Origin: Planctomycetota bacterium
Lineage (GTDB): Bacteria > Planctomycetota > Planctomycetia > Pirellulales > Lacipirellulaceae
Length of the DNA stretch: 64,000 nt
Direction of reading: 5' to 3'
Assembly: GCA_029259915.1 (NCBI GenBank)
Contig: JAJDED010000004.1
Span: 62,001 to 126,000, forward strand
Part shown: one piece after another, positions 8,826 through 17,718 of the stretch
How positions within the stretch are numbered: the first letter of the stretch is position 1
How the letters are laid out: every line of letters starts with the position of its first letter
Position numbers and translations under genes: made by a program
The notes under the pieces: generated by a model
Seen by the model: only the letters and a program-made list of their open reading frames with translations
What the model was told of the DNA's origin: nothing
Database searches by the model: none

Positions 8826-9071
8826 TCTGTCCACTCGTAGAGCGCGCGGAACGGAGAAGTCACTGAGATATCCTAATTTTCAGATCCTGAGCGATTCCAA
8901 ACGTAGTGTGCGGTTTCGCTCACTAGAAATCGGCCTAATTTAAGATAAACACACGCATTCAAGCCTTTGGGCAATCACCAAGTGCAGGGGACAACCGGTA
9001 CAAGTTTTGCACTTACCTCTGCGAAATGAATCAAGAGCGTCTTGAGCCAACTGCCATCGAAAGGAACCGAA

Positions 9072-10562
9072 GTGGCCATTGCAATCGATCTGGAGGACCG
9101 CCGAACAAGTGGAATAGAGTTTTTCGATCGTTCGGACGCAAGGCCCCGCGTGGCCATCATCGGTGGCGGTATCACTGGCTTGACGGCAGCTTTCCGACTC
9201 TCGGAGCTGACACCAAATATCCAGATCAAACTCTTCGAAGCCGGAAGCCGTGTGGGAGGCGTTTTGAAATCGGTGCGCCAGGAGGGCTTCCTCCTGGAAT
9301 GTGGCGCAGACAATTTCATTACTATCACCCCCGAGGCTCTCGACTTATGCCGCCGGATTGGTTTCGACAACCAGCTTGTCAGAACCAACACCGGTTTGCG
9401 GCAAGCGATGGTCGTCCGGAAAGGTCGCCTTTGCAAAATTCCCGACGGCTTCATCATCATGGCGCCGAGTAAAATTTGGCCCATGATCACGACCCCCATC
9501 TTGAGTCCCTTGGGGAAGCTTCGCCTAGTTTTGGAATATTTGGTTCCCACCAACACCGACGATGTCGACGAAAGTCTGGCGGCCTTTGTCGTTCGTCGAT
9601 TCGGACGCGAAACGTACGAGCGACTTATTCAGCCGCTTGTGGGAAGCATTTATGCTTCCAACCCCGATCAGCTTAGCCTCAAAGCAACCTTGCCACGCTT
9701 TATCACCATGGAACGAGAATATGGCAGTTTGATTCGTGGTGCATTGCGTGAACGGGCAAATCGCCAAAAAAAGCAAAGCGACACCGGGAGCGGGGCGCCC
9801 TACAGCTTGTTCGTAGCACCACGCGATGGCATGTCCTCAATGGTCAACGCACTTGCTGAAAAGCTACCAAAGGAAACTGTCCAACTCGGGGCACCGGTGG
9901 ATCGCATTACAAGAAATCCCAGTGGCGGTTGGACGTTAGCGATAAGCGGCGACCGGACCGAAGATTGCGATGTGGATGCGGTTATCATAGCAACACCTGC
10001 CCATCGAGCAGCCTCGTCTCTCGCAGATGTCGATCCAACACTCTGCTCGCACCTCTCGAAAATTCCGTACGCGTCCTCCGCAATCGTCACACTCGGTTAT
10101 CGCCGAGATCAGATTGCACATGCGCTAGACGGTTTCGGCTTTGTGGTTCCCCAGGCAGAGCGGCGTGGGATTCTCTCCGCAAGTTTTTCGAGCGTCAAAT
10201 ATCCGGGCCGCGCGCCCGACGAAATGGTACTTCTCCGTGCGTTCGTGGGCGGGCCAACGATTACAGACGCGCCCGGTTGCTCGGACGAACGACTCTTCGC
10301 AATCGCATCCGAAGAGTTGGGGCAGTTGCTAACAATTCAGGGTCAGCCAACGATCCAACACGTTGTTCGCCACAAATCTGTCATGCCTCAATATGTGTTA
10401 GGGCATTGCGAAAACATCAAGAACATCGAATCACGAATATCCACGCTGCCTGGACTCGAATTGGCAGGCAACGTGTATCAAGGCGTGGGAATCCCCAACT
10501 GTATCCTAAGCGGCCAGCAGGCTGCCGAACGAGTTTTGGAGCAAATTGGCGTTCCAAAATAG
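9072..10562 (+). CDS. hemG: Protoporphyrinogen/coproporphyrinogen oxidase
   Basis: 496 residues from GTG 9072, which has AAGGA at 9061-9065; a TTG at 9042 lacks a good ribosome site. Features are an N-terminal FAD-binding motif (VAIIGGGITGLTAAFRLSE), the family motif GSRVGGVLKSV, a central substrate/membrane region and the C-terminal FAD segment ending LAGNVYQGVGIPNCILSGQQAAERV. It oxidises protoporphyrinogen IX or coproporphyrinogen III in haem synthesis; which of the two is not decided by the sequence. The next gene begins 35 bases later and encodes a radical SAM enzyme, suggesting a haem-synthesis pair. Confidence 0.85.
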   Translation: MAIAIDLEDRRTSGIEFFDRSDARPRVAIIGGGITGLTAAFRLSELTPNIQIKLFEAGSRVGGVLKSVRQEGFLLECGADNFITITPEALDLCRRIGFDNQLVRTNTGLRQAMVVRKGRLCKIPDGFIIMAPSKIWPMITTPILSPLGKLRLVLEYLVPTNTDDVDESLAAFVVRRFGRETYERLIQPLVGSIYASNPDQLSLKATLPRFITMEREYGSLIRGALRERANRQKKQSDTGSGAPYSLFVAPRDGMSSMVNALAEKLPKETVQLGAPVDRITRNPSGGWTLAISGDRTEDCDVDAVIIATPAHRAASSLADVDPTLCSHLSKIPYASSAIVTLGYRRDQIAHALDGFGFVVPQAERRGILSASFSSVKYPGRAPDEMVLLRAFVGGPTITDAPGCSDERLFAIASEELGQLLTIQGQPTIQHVVRHKSVMPQYVLGHCENIKNIESRISTLPGLELAGNVYQGVGIPNCILSGQQAAERVLEQIGVPK

Positions 10563-10597
10563 CACTCCCGTAAACCTTAACAAGTAAGTCAGAAATC

Positions 10598-11698
10598 ATG
10601 GTCGATCAAAACTACAAGTATTCCGATTTCGCACACAGTCCACTCATGTTTTACTACGAGGTCACGCAGGCCTGCGATCTCGTCTGCAAACACTGCCGAG
10701 CCTCCGCGCAATCGTGTTCGCACCCATTAGAATTGAACACCGATCAGTCGAAGGCACTGATCGACCAACTGTGTACGTTTCCGCATCCGCCGGTCCTGGT
10801 GATGACCGGCGGCGACCCCTTGAAACGCCAAGACCTTTTCAAATTGATCCGTCACGCCACTGCCAAAGGATTGCAGGTCGCCCTAACCCCCTCGGCAACG
10901 CCTTTAGCCACTCCCACCGCGCTGCGCTCTGCGCGCGATGCGGGCGTGTCCCGATTGGGAATCAGCTTGGACGGTCCCGACGCAAAGACGCACGACTCGT
11001 TTCGCGGCTGGGAGGGAAGCTTCGATCGCACACTTACGATGCTGGACAACGCCGTCGATTTGGGACTCGGCGTCCAGGTAAACACGACCATCACTCGCCG
11101 AAACTTCCACCAAATCGATGAGATGGCCCAGTTGTTGGCCACACGAGGTATCGCGATGTGGTCCGTCTTTTTCTTGATACCTGTCGGACGTGGCGCCGAG
11201 GAAGAACGGATTTCACCAGAAGAATATGAAGTGGCATTCGAACAATTGTGGCATCATGCACAGCATCAGCCTTATGCCATCAAGACCACCGAAGCACCAC
11301 ATTACCGCCGCTTCGTGCTAGAGCATCAAGGGAATCCCAGGTTATCGCCTCAACGAAAAAATGGCCCTTCCGTGGGACATCGGGCACCATTGGGTGCTGG
11401 GGATGGAAAAGGGGTAATGTTTGTCAGCCACTCGGGAGAAATCTATCCCGCCGGTTTTCTGCCCTTATGCTGTGGTCGGTGCCCACGTGATTCGGTCGTG
11501 GAAATCTATCAAAACCATCCAATTTTCCGATCGCTCCGCGACCCCGATCAGCTCAAAGGGAAGTGCGGCATTTGCGAATACCGCCACATCTGCGGCGGCA
11601 GCCGTGCTCGTGCTTTCGCGGTCACCCACGACCCTCTGCAATCGGAGCCCGATTGCGTCTACGAGCCAAGTACGGAGAAGCAATTGATCCGCAATTGA
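10598..11698 (+). CDS. Radical SAM/SPASM protein, AhbD/NirJ-like
   Basis: 366 residues. The radical SAM cluster motif CDLVCKHC (CxxxCxxC, about 27-34) lies in the context FYYEVTQACDL typical of the haem-d1/AhbD-like family. The GGDPL segment and beta/alpha barrel follow, and the C-terminus has SPASM-type cysteines (CCGRC, CGICEYRHICGG, DCVYEPS). AhbD and NirJ act on porphyrin side chains. Following hemG, a porphyrin-related role is likely, for example an alternative late haem step, but the exact reaction is not shown. Related families of unknown function (TIGR04053 type) have the same layout. Confidence 0.7.
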   Translation: MVDQNYKYSDFAHSPLMFYYEVTQACDLVCKHCRASAQSCSHPLELNTDQSKALIDQLCTFPHPPVLVMTGGDPLKRQDLFKLIRHATAKGLQVALTPSATPLATPTALRSARDAGVSRLGISLDGPDAKTHDSFRGWEGSFDRTLTMLDNAVDLGLGVQVNTTITRRNFHQIDEMAQLLATRGIAMWSVFFLIPVGRGAEEERISPEEYEVAFEQLWHHAQHQPYAIKTTEAPHYRRFVLEHQGNPRLSPQRKNGPSVGHRAPLGAGDGKGVMFVSHSGEIYPAGFLPLCCGRCPRDSVVEIYQNHPIFRSLRDPDQLKGKCGICEYRHICGGSRARAFAVTHDPLQSEPDCVYEPSTEKQLIRN

Positions 11699-11722
11699 CG
11701 CCCCGCAGATTCGCTCTAAACT
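11695..11722 (+). promoter_or_regulatory. Possible sigma-70 promoter before tRNA-Leu
   Basis: TTGACG (11695-11700), a 16-base spacer and TAAACT (11717-11722). It overlaps the end of the radical SAM gene and lies about 100 bases before the tRNA. The -35 is good and the -10 moderate; a match of this kind can arise by chance. Confidence 0.3.
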
Positions 11723-11828
11723 AGTGCAAGGTACAAACCTTAGAGCTAGCCGCCGACCTTTTTTCAAGACCGGCGGTTGCTTCTTTCCACACCCGATGGG
11801 AACCGCTCTAGGAACACCTAGCACCTTA

Positions 11829-11912
11829 GCCGGAGTGGCGGAATTGGCAGACGCGCTGGATTCAAAATCCAGTGACCGCAAGGTCGTGGGGGTTCAAGTC
11901 CCCCCTCCGGTA
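11829..11912 (+). tRNA. tRNA-Leu (anticodon CAA)
   Basis: Class II tRNA of 84 bases. The acceptor GCCGGAG pairs with CTCCGGT, with G-U at the first pair. The D arm contains the AATTGGCAGACGC region. The anticodon stem CTGGA/TCCAG encloses TTCAAAA with CAA at 11863-11865. A long variable arm (GACCGCAAGGTC) is present, and the T arm is GGGGG-TTCAAGT-CCCCC. The discriminator is A; CCA is not encoded. Confidence 0.95.
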
Positions 11913-12007
11913 CTACTGCTGTCGCAGACTACACTCTTCACAGGCCCTCTCGCGGCCCAGCGATAAACATTACGCTATAGGGAGTAACGGGGACAGATCC
12001 GGTTATA

Positions 12008-12030
12008 GTTGGCTGCCAGTGAAGCCATGA
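12008..12030. repeat. Small hairpin repeat P2, copy 1 (before dacB)
   Basis: TTGGCT and AAGCCA-type arms within GTTGGCTGCCAGTGAAGCCA, followed by TGATGA. A closely similar block lies just downstream of dacB at 13644-13663, so the gene is flanked by two copies. A shorter relative lies at 18942-18957. Confidence 0.45.
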
Positions 12031-12148
12031 TGAAACCGTACCCGTCATCAGTTCTTACCACGTGGTTAGTTCCCGGTCCTCTCTGTGAGCGCGACTTCGC
12101 GACCTACCCTCTTTTATCGAAATCACAACACAAACCAAAGGATGGTGG

Positions 12149-13624
12149 ATGCCCATTTCTTTCCAGAAGATTGTGGCCAGCTGCGCAATCGTAGCGATCT
12201 GTGCATTTGCAGCCATGGCTGAACCGCTGGACGAGGAAGCTTTGCGGCTGTCGCTAGACAACCTGCTGGACAAACATCCCTCCGCTTTACGCACTACGGT
12301 CACGCTCAAAGTCGTTGACCTGGAATCGGGCGATGTGCTGTACGATCGGGGAGGCGACAAACTGCTTACCCCTGCTTCGAATCTAAAAATGTATACGTCG
12401 GCTTGTGCGTTAGATTTGTTCGGGCCTTTGCATCGGTTCGACACGAGATTGATTGCAACGGGTCCGATCAACGAAGCGGGCATCCTGCAGGGCGATTTGA
12501 TTTTAGTCGGCGGCGGCAACGCCATGCTCTCGAACAACGACTTGGCGCTATTGGCAGAACGCGTTGTCGAGCAGTGGCACGTTCGTCGAATCGAGGGCCA
12601 CGTAATCGTCGACAATTCGCGGTACACGCCGCGGCTGAAAGGCCCAGGTTGGATGTGGGACGACGATCCAGACTACTACAACATGTCGATCACGCCGCTG
12701 ATGGTCGACTTCAACGTACTTGTCGCTCGCCTTTTCTCCGCGCCAGACGGCACGGTCGACGTGGCACTGATTCCAAACTCAGCGTACCCGCCCATTCGCA
12801 AAATTCCCGAAAGTGACGGCCCGCCAGTCAAAAGTAAAATCACTCGACAACTGTTCCAAGAGCCGTTGCTTCTGTTGGGCAGTATCGCGCCGGAACAGCT
12901 GATCGAGTCGAAACTCACCATGCACGAACCTGGGCGGTGGATCGCGGCAATGTTTGTCCAGATGCTGGTTGATCGCCAGGTCGAGTTCGCCGATGCACCG
13001 GCGGAATGCTTTTCCACCACAACCAAAAGCCTGCAACTGCCGACCGACGCAAAAGAGTTCTCCCACGCAGGTCCAACCATGACCGAAACACTGCGACACT
13101 TCAATCACGAGAGCGAAAACGCCGTGGGCGAAGTGTTGTTGCACGAGATTGCCATCGCCTGCGGCAGTCGGCAACCAAGCTGGCCGGACGGCGCTAAAGC
13201 GATTTCGCAATGGCTTGTCGAGACTGCAGGGCTTGAACCGAGCAGTTTCCGGCTCGTCGATGGCTCGGGCTTGTCGCGTTACAATTTGATTAGCGCCACT
13301 TCTGCAATCGATCTACTGGCGTTCATGCAACATCACCCTCACGCAGCTGTATTTGCAAATGGCATGCCCAATCTCGATCGCATCGAGTGGTCGGGGGTGC
13401 CTGACGATGAATTCGATCCAGAAAGTGTGCGAGCCAAGTCGGGCGGCATGTCCGGCGTCTCGACCATCTCCGGATATTTACAAACACTCTCGGGCCGCCG
13501 TCTGGCTTTCTCGCTATTGGCAAACGGTTTCACCGGTGAGAACACACCCCTGCTGGATCTCCGCGGCAAAGTGTGGCGGCAGCTCGTGCAGTTTCAGCCG
13601 GCTGAAACAATTCCAGGGGAGTGA
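12149..13624 (+). CDS. dacB: D-alanyl-D-alanine carboxypeptidase/endopeptidase (PBP4, peptidase S13)
   Basis: 491 residues with a signal peptide ending about AMA at 24. All three penicillin-binding motifs are present: SxxK as S77-N-L-K80, SxN as S322-E-N324, and KSG in place of KTG at K430-S-G. The DGSGLSRYN segment (371-379) before the last motif is typical of family S13. The large insert between the first two motifs matches DacB/PBP4. The enzyme trims or cleaves peptidoglycan cross-links in the periplasm. Ribosome site AAGGA lies at 12138-12142. Planctomycetes were long thought to lack peptidoglycan, so an intact enzyme is of note. Confidence 0.88.
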   Translation: MPISFQKIVASCAIVAICAFAAMAEPLDEEALRLSLDNLLDKHPSALRTTVTLKVVDLESGDVLYDRGGDKLLTPASNLKMYTSACALDLFGPLHRFDTRLIATGPINEAGILQGDLILVGGGNAMLSNNDLALLAERVVEQWHVRRIEGHVIVDNSRYTPRLKGPGWMWDDDPDYYNMSITPLMVDFNVLVARLFSAPDGTVDVALIPNSAYPPIRKIPESDGPPVKSKITRQLFQEPLLLLGSIAPEQLIESKLTMHEPGRWIAAMFVQMLVDRQVEFADAPAECFSTTTKSLQLPTDAKEFSHAGPTMTETLRHFNHESENAVGEVLLHEIAIACGSRQPSWPDGAKAISQWLVETAGLEPSSFRLVDGSGLSRYNLISATSAIDLLAFMQHHPHAAVFANGMPNLDRIEWSGVPDDEFDPESVRAKSGGMSGVSTISGYLQTLSGRRLAFSLLANGFTGENTPLLDLRGKVWRQLVQFQPAETIPGE

Positions 13625-13632
13625 CGCAGGCA

Positions 13633-13680
13633 GGCCCAATTATTGTTGGCTATCCGTGAAGCCACGGTGAGAATTGGGCC
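13633..13680. terminator. Bidirectional hairpin between dacB and the DUF4954 gene
   Basis: Outer arms GGCCCAATT (13633-13641) and AATTGGGCC (13672-13680) are perfect. An inner TGGCT/AGCCA stem is the second copy of repeat P2. The hairpin sits between two convergent genes, so it may end transcription from both sides. No strong T run is seen. Confidence 0.5.
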
Positions 13681-13694
13681 CTCTTCGTTCGTGC

Positions 13695-15656
13695 CTAGAT
13701 CGAATCCGCTCGGCGGGACACTTCGTCGATTTGTTCTTGGATTTGCTTGACGAACTTGTTGCCGTCTTGGGTTCCGCGGACCGCTACGAAATCATCGTCT
13801 CGCTCCGTGGCGTCGGGACGTACTCCGAAGCCGGTGCTGGTCATTTCATTGAATTCTTTCCCGGCGTCACCCGCGATCAGATTGAGGAATTTGGTGCGAG
13901 ATTTCCGCCACGACTCGGCGCCACCTTTTTGGTCGTCGGCACTCATTTCCACCACACTCTGGCCAAAATGCTTTTGGTACGCCCAAGCAACCCAGGCCCA
14001 CTCGTCTTCGCCGTACAATTCATGAATTTGTGCAAACGCACTCTGGAGTTCATCGACCGAGCCGATCGCACCCGACTCGACCCGTTCGCAAAGCGTTTCG
14101 AATCGACCCCAAGGCATCATCTGCCCTGCTACGTCAATCCACTCCTCGCTAAACACGGCGTCTTTGCAGACATCCAGAGACGCCCCATTTTGGCCGCGTG
14201 CCTTTTCAATGCGGTCGACCAGACGTTCCTGCAAGTACATTTCAATACCTGCTTCGTAGAATTTCATCCCTTTACGAAGCAACACGCGGCGGACTTCGGC
14301 ACCGTCGATCGTGACGACCGCTTTTGATCGATCCGTCGATTCACTACTCTCTCGCAGTTTCTGCAAGCCGCGAAGCATGCGACCCACGGTCAGCGGACTG
14401 AGGACGTCGAAATCGATAATGTCGCGCAGTTGGGGCGCTTTGCGACGATCCCGAGTCGGCCACTTCGCGCCATCGCGGACGGTGCCGACCGTCGAAAGAT
14501 GCAGCCCGGGAACCATCTCGCAGCGACCATCCGAAGTGGCTGCGATGTGGCTGAAGGGGAAATCGCGCGTGTCGAACGTGCGTGTGTGTTTTCCCAAGAT
14601 GACTGAAAACGGACCAACCCGGCAGGGCCACATCATGTAGGAAAACGAACCGGTTTTGCAGCCGCGCTCGAGTTTGCCTTCGTGAACCGGTCCGAGTTTG
14701 TACATGTGATTCGACTGATTCGTACCGCTCCCCGCATTGTAGAAGCTGAACAAGCCGGCAATCATCAGGGTACTTTTGTGATGCGAAACGGTGTACGGCC
14801 CCGCGAAGATGCTGCAAGCCTCGCCATGAAAACCTTCGCAGTTGGCGAAAAACAGCGATCCTTCGGCGGAATACTGTTTGCCGATCTGAGAACCTTGCCC
14901 GACGAACGACTTTCCGACGATGGCGCCTTCATCGACGGTTGCACCCTCGGCAACAATAAAATCCTTGGCAATCACGCCGGTGCCGATCAAGGTTGGCGCT
15001 TCAGGGCAGCTGAGGATCGACCCGTTGGTTAACGAGGCTGCACCGCGAATCATGGCATTATCGCCAACGTTGACGTCCGCGATTCTCGATACCGAAGTGA
15101 TCGTTACTCCCGCTCCGATCGTTCCCCGATCGCTACGGACCGCGTCGACTGCCTTCTTTGCGATACTGTCTAGCTGCTCAGCCAGCTTGGGTCGCCAGCG
15201 AACCAGGCATTGCAAGTAGGCAAGCTGTGCGGAGAGATGATCGTGCAAAATGACTTCCCGCCCGCCCCCTTCGTTGAGCGCCTCGACTTCCACGCCATTG
15301 CCGAAAGTCGCTCCGGCGCTAGTTTCCAAAGTGCCGACGTTTTCGATGCAACATCCATCGCCAATCGCGTAGTTCGCAATGTGCGAGCCGATGTTAGCAA
15401 TCCGCACGTCGTTGCCAATCGTGCAATCGGCAATATAAGCGCCGTAGATGCCTGCCGGTTTGGACAACCGGCCGCCCGCGGCAACCGTTCCCCCGTTGCT
15501 GCCAAGCTGCACCTTCCCTGCGAACGTGGCATTCTGAACGCGAGCAGGATCAAACGTTTCGGACACCTGAAGATCTTGCCACGATTCCGCACGACAGCCC
15601 TGCGCTTCAAGCTGCTGAATTTCTTCCTTGGAAACCGGGCGGGATGATGTCGACAT
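13695..15656 (-). CDS. DUF4954-family left-handed beta-helix protein
   Basis: 653 residues. The first half is built of hexapeptide-like repeats typical of left-handed beta-helix sugar transferases (NATFAGKVQLGSNGGTV, IADCTIGNDVRIANIGSHIANYAIGDGC, ATVDEGAIVGKSFVGQGSQIG). The second half is mostly helical. The length and the two-part layout agree with DUF4954 proteins known from Bacteroidetes and planctomycetes. A nucleotide-sugar or acyl transfer role is plausible from the fold but not shown. It follows the citrate-synthase-like gene on the same strand but is separated from it by a strong terminator. Confidence 0.7.
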   Translation of the reverse strand: MSTSSRPVSKEEIQQLEAQGCRAESWQDLQVSETFDPARVQNATFAGKVQLGSNGGTVAAGGRLSKPAGIYGAYIADCTIGNDVRIANIGSHIANYAIGDGCCIENVGTLETSAGATFGNGVEVEALNEGGGREVILHDHLSAQLAYLQCLVRWRPKLAEQLDSIAKKAVDAVRSDRGTIGAGVTITSVSRIADVNVGDNAMIRGAASLTNGSILSCPEAPTLIGTGVIAKDFIVAEGATVDEGAIVGKSFVGQGSQIGKQYSAEGSLFFANCEGFHGEACSIFAGPYTVSHHKSTLMIAGLFSFYNAGSGTNQSNHMYKLGPVHEGKLERGCKTGSFSYMMWPCRVGPFSVILGKHTRTFDTRDFPFSHIAATSDGRCEMVPGLHLSTVGTVRDGAKWPTRDRRKAPQLRDIIDFDVLSPLTVGRMLRGLQKLRESSESTDRSKAVVTIDGAEVRRVLLRKGMKFYEAGIEMYLQERLVDRIEKARGQNGASLDVCKDAVFSEEWIDVAGQMMPWGRFETLCERVESGAIGSVDELQSAFAQIHELYGEDEWAWVAWAYQKHFGQSVVEMSADDQKGGAESWRKSRTKFLNLIAGDAGKEFNEMTSTGFGVRPDATERDDDFVAVRGTQDGNKFVKQIQEQIDEVSRRADSI

Positions 15657-15694
15657 GACCTCTCCTGAAAAACGAATGAAGGGGATTTATGAAA

Positions 15695-15730
15695 GAAAAA
15701 AGATGGGTGAACGGCGGACCGTTCACCCAT
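15695..15730 (-). terminator. Intrinsic terminator of the citrate/homocitrate-synthase-like gene
   Basis: Read on the minus strand: perfect 12-bp arms ATGGGTGAACGG and CCGTTCACCCAT (15703-15714 and 15719-15730 on plus) with a 4-base loop, followed at once by CTTTTTTC. This is a classic Rho-independent terminator. Confidence 0.82.
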
Positions 15731-15780
15731 CCTGCTCGTTTTTTATCCACGGGAAAAAGTTTCTATCGAAGTTAACTACT

Positions 15781-17196
15781 TCATGCACCTGCTGCGACAG
15801 AACCCTTGTACTTTTCCCAAATCTCGGGCATCAGCTCTTCAGTCTTCTTCTCAAGCTCTTCGTCGCTGATGGCAGTGAGACGCTTGTCCACTTCGTATTG
15901 GTCCATCACCCAGCGAGCCAGCTTGTGGATCTTGATCTTGCTGATGCGATCGTCTCCTTCGAGTCCAAAGAACTCGTTGACCCACAGTGCGATGCCATCG
16001 GCACCACTCTTATCGGTAATCGACACCCGTGGCGGTCGATTCAGAAGCTTGGTCGTATCCATGATATTGTAAATCCGCTCGTCCGAACGCAACCCGCCGG
16101 CGTGAATACCTGCACGTGTCGTGTTGAAGTAACGGCCAACAAACGGATAGTTTTCCGCAATGGGGAAACCAATCGACTTCATGTACTCGGCCAATTCTGT
16201 GATGACAGTCGTGTCGATGCCACACATATGACCCTTTAGAGCGATGTATTCCATAATCGCACCTTCAACAGGTGGATTGCCACATCGCTCGCCATAACCA
16301 AACAACGTTCCGTTGACCGCATTGCAACCATAGAGCCATGCCGTCGAAGCGTTGGCGTGAACGCGGTGGAAGTCGTTGTGGCCATGCCACTCCAAACGAT
16401 CGCTCGGAACGCCACATTCTTTATTGAGCTTGTAAATCAGCTTAGGAATGCTGCGCGGCAGCTCGGCATTCGGATAATGCAAGCCGAAGCCCATCGTATC
16501 GCAAAGGCGAATCTTGACTTTCATGTCGTCAGGGACCTGCTCCGACATTTCCATGAGACGATCGACAAATGGCAGAATGAATCCGTCGACGTCCGCTCGC
16601 GTCAGATCTTCCAGATGGCAGCGAGGGCGGACGCCTGCTTCAAACGCGGCGTCGACCACTTCGCAGTAGCTGTCCATGCACTCCTTGCGGCTCTTGAACT
16701 TGAGCTTCTGGAAGATGTGGTAATCGCTACTGCTGGTGAGCATGCCGGTTTCTTTCAGGCCGGCTTCCTTCACCAAGCGGAAATCGCCTTTTACGGCACG
16801 AATCCAACCGGTGCATTCAGGGTACTTATGCCCCAGCTCGCGACAACGATCGAGCGTCTCGCGATCGTTCTTGGTATAGAGAAAGAATTCGGTCTGGCGA
16901 ATCACGCCGTTCGGACCGCCAAGTCGTGAGAGCATATCGTAGATCTTGACCATCTGGTCAATTTCGTACGGTGGCCGAGCTTGTTGGCCATCCCGGAAGG
17001 TGGTGTCTGTGACAACAATGTCACGCTGCTTGACTGAATTGAAATCGAATTCGACGGGCTTGCCATCGATCACTTCGATCACTGGGTCGTCTGAGAAATG
17101 AATCAACGGCGGCAGATCGTAATTGAAGGTATCTTCAAGAAGATTGGGTTCTGTCGTGTTGACCAGTGGATGGGATTTTTTTGTTTGCGTGGACAT
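15781..17196 (-). CDS. Acyl-CoA:2-oxoacid condensing enzyme, Re-citrate synthase/homocitrate synthase-like
   Basis: 471 residues of the HMGL-like TIM barrel (isopropylmalate/homocitrate synthase family). The metal and catalytic motif is VTDTTFRDGQQARPPY; later come HGHNDFH with metal-ligand histidines and NAVNGTLFGYGERCGNPP. Segments GGPNGVIRQTEFFLYTK and TSSSDYHIFQKL and the modest length without a LeuA allosteric domain recall the (Re)-citrate synthase group of anaerobes more than LeuA. It probably condenses acetyl-CoA with a 2-oxoacid. Substrate (oxaloacetate, 2-oxoglutarate or other) cannot be fixed by eye. Confidence 0.62.
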   Translation of the reverse strand: MSTQTKKSHPLVNTTEPNLLEDTFNYDLPPLIHFSDDPVIEVIDGKPVEFDFNSVKQRDIVVTDTTFRDGQQARPPYEIDQMVKIYDMLSRLGGPNGVIRQTEFFLYTKNDRETLDRCRELGHKYPECTGWIRAVKGDFRLVKEAGLKETGMLTSSSDYHIFQKLKFKSRKECMDSYCEVVDAAFEAGVRPRCHLEDLTRADVDGFILPFVDRLMEMSEQVPDDMKVKIRLCDTMGFGLHYPNAELPRSIPKLIYKLNKECGVPSDRLEWHGHNDFHRVHANASTAWLYGCNAVNGTLFGYGERCGNPPVEGAIMEYIALKGHMCGIDTTVITELAEYMKSIGFPIAENYPFVGRYFNTTRAGIHAGGLRSDERIYNIMDTTKLLNRPPRVSITDKSGADGIALWVNEFFGLEGDDRISKIKIHKLARWVMDQYEVDKRLTAISDEELEKKTEELMPEIWEKYKGSVAAGA

Positions 17197-17369
17197 ACAT
17201 TCGTCTCCAAAACCATGATTTCATACCTAGCAATGAGAAGCCTACCCAGAGTATTTTCGCCACAGCTTTTTATTATCCGCGACTTGAGGTCGCGGTGGCA
17301 TTCTGTTTTGGTCGGGCTCCTGATCTACTAGGTTAGGACTAAAAAGTGATTTGTCTCTCCGCTTATTCC

Positions 17370-17624
17370 TTACACTTCAACGCCTTGCTCCTGGCAAACT
17401 TGCGCGATGAAGGCGACTGCCTTTTCAACCGTGTCGACCGAAAGGGCTTGTTCTTCGTCCATTTCGATACCGAATTCCTCTTCAAACGACGCAACCAGTT
17501 CAATCGACTGAATGCTCTCAGCCCCCAAGTCGGCAGAAAAATTGTCGTCGTCCTTAATTGCGGACTCGTCGACTTCCAGTATCCGCGCCGTAACGCTCTT
17601 CACGCGATCTTGTACCGATGCCAT
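17370..17624 (-). CDS. acpP: Acyl carrier protein
   Basis: 84 residues, acidic, four-helix carrier fold. The phosphopantetheine site is GAESIQSIELVASFEEEFG, with serine in an ES-I context instead of the usual DSL. The N-terminal RVKSVTARILEVDESAIKDDDNFSADLG is typical of ACP. It carries growing acyl chains in fatty acid or lipid A synthesis. It stands alone, upstream of the citrate-synthase-like gene's terminator region, without fab genes beside it, so it may be a specialised copy rather than the main one. Confidence 0.8.
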   Translation of the reverse strand: MASVQDRVKSVTARILEVDESAIKDDDNFSADLGAESIQSIELVASFEEEFGIEMDEEQALSVDTVEKAVAFIAQVCQEQGVEV

Positions 17625-17718
17625 TTATAAGCCTCCACTAGAATAGGTCTCATGTGTATTGGATAACACAGGTCTTGTTCATATTGTTCAAACAGTCGCA
17701 GGCCAGCAGACGCAAAAA

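Noticed and set aside
9929-10573. 214-codon plus-strand frame overlapping hemG
   Set aside because: It is an out-of-frame shadow rich in Arg and Ser; hemG covers the same bases with clear motifs.
13674-14327. 217-codon plus-strand frame opposite the DUF4954 gene
   Set aside because: It is a shadow of a strongly supported beta-helix gene; its protein shows no recognisable motif and no ribosome site.
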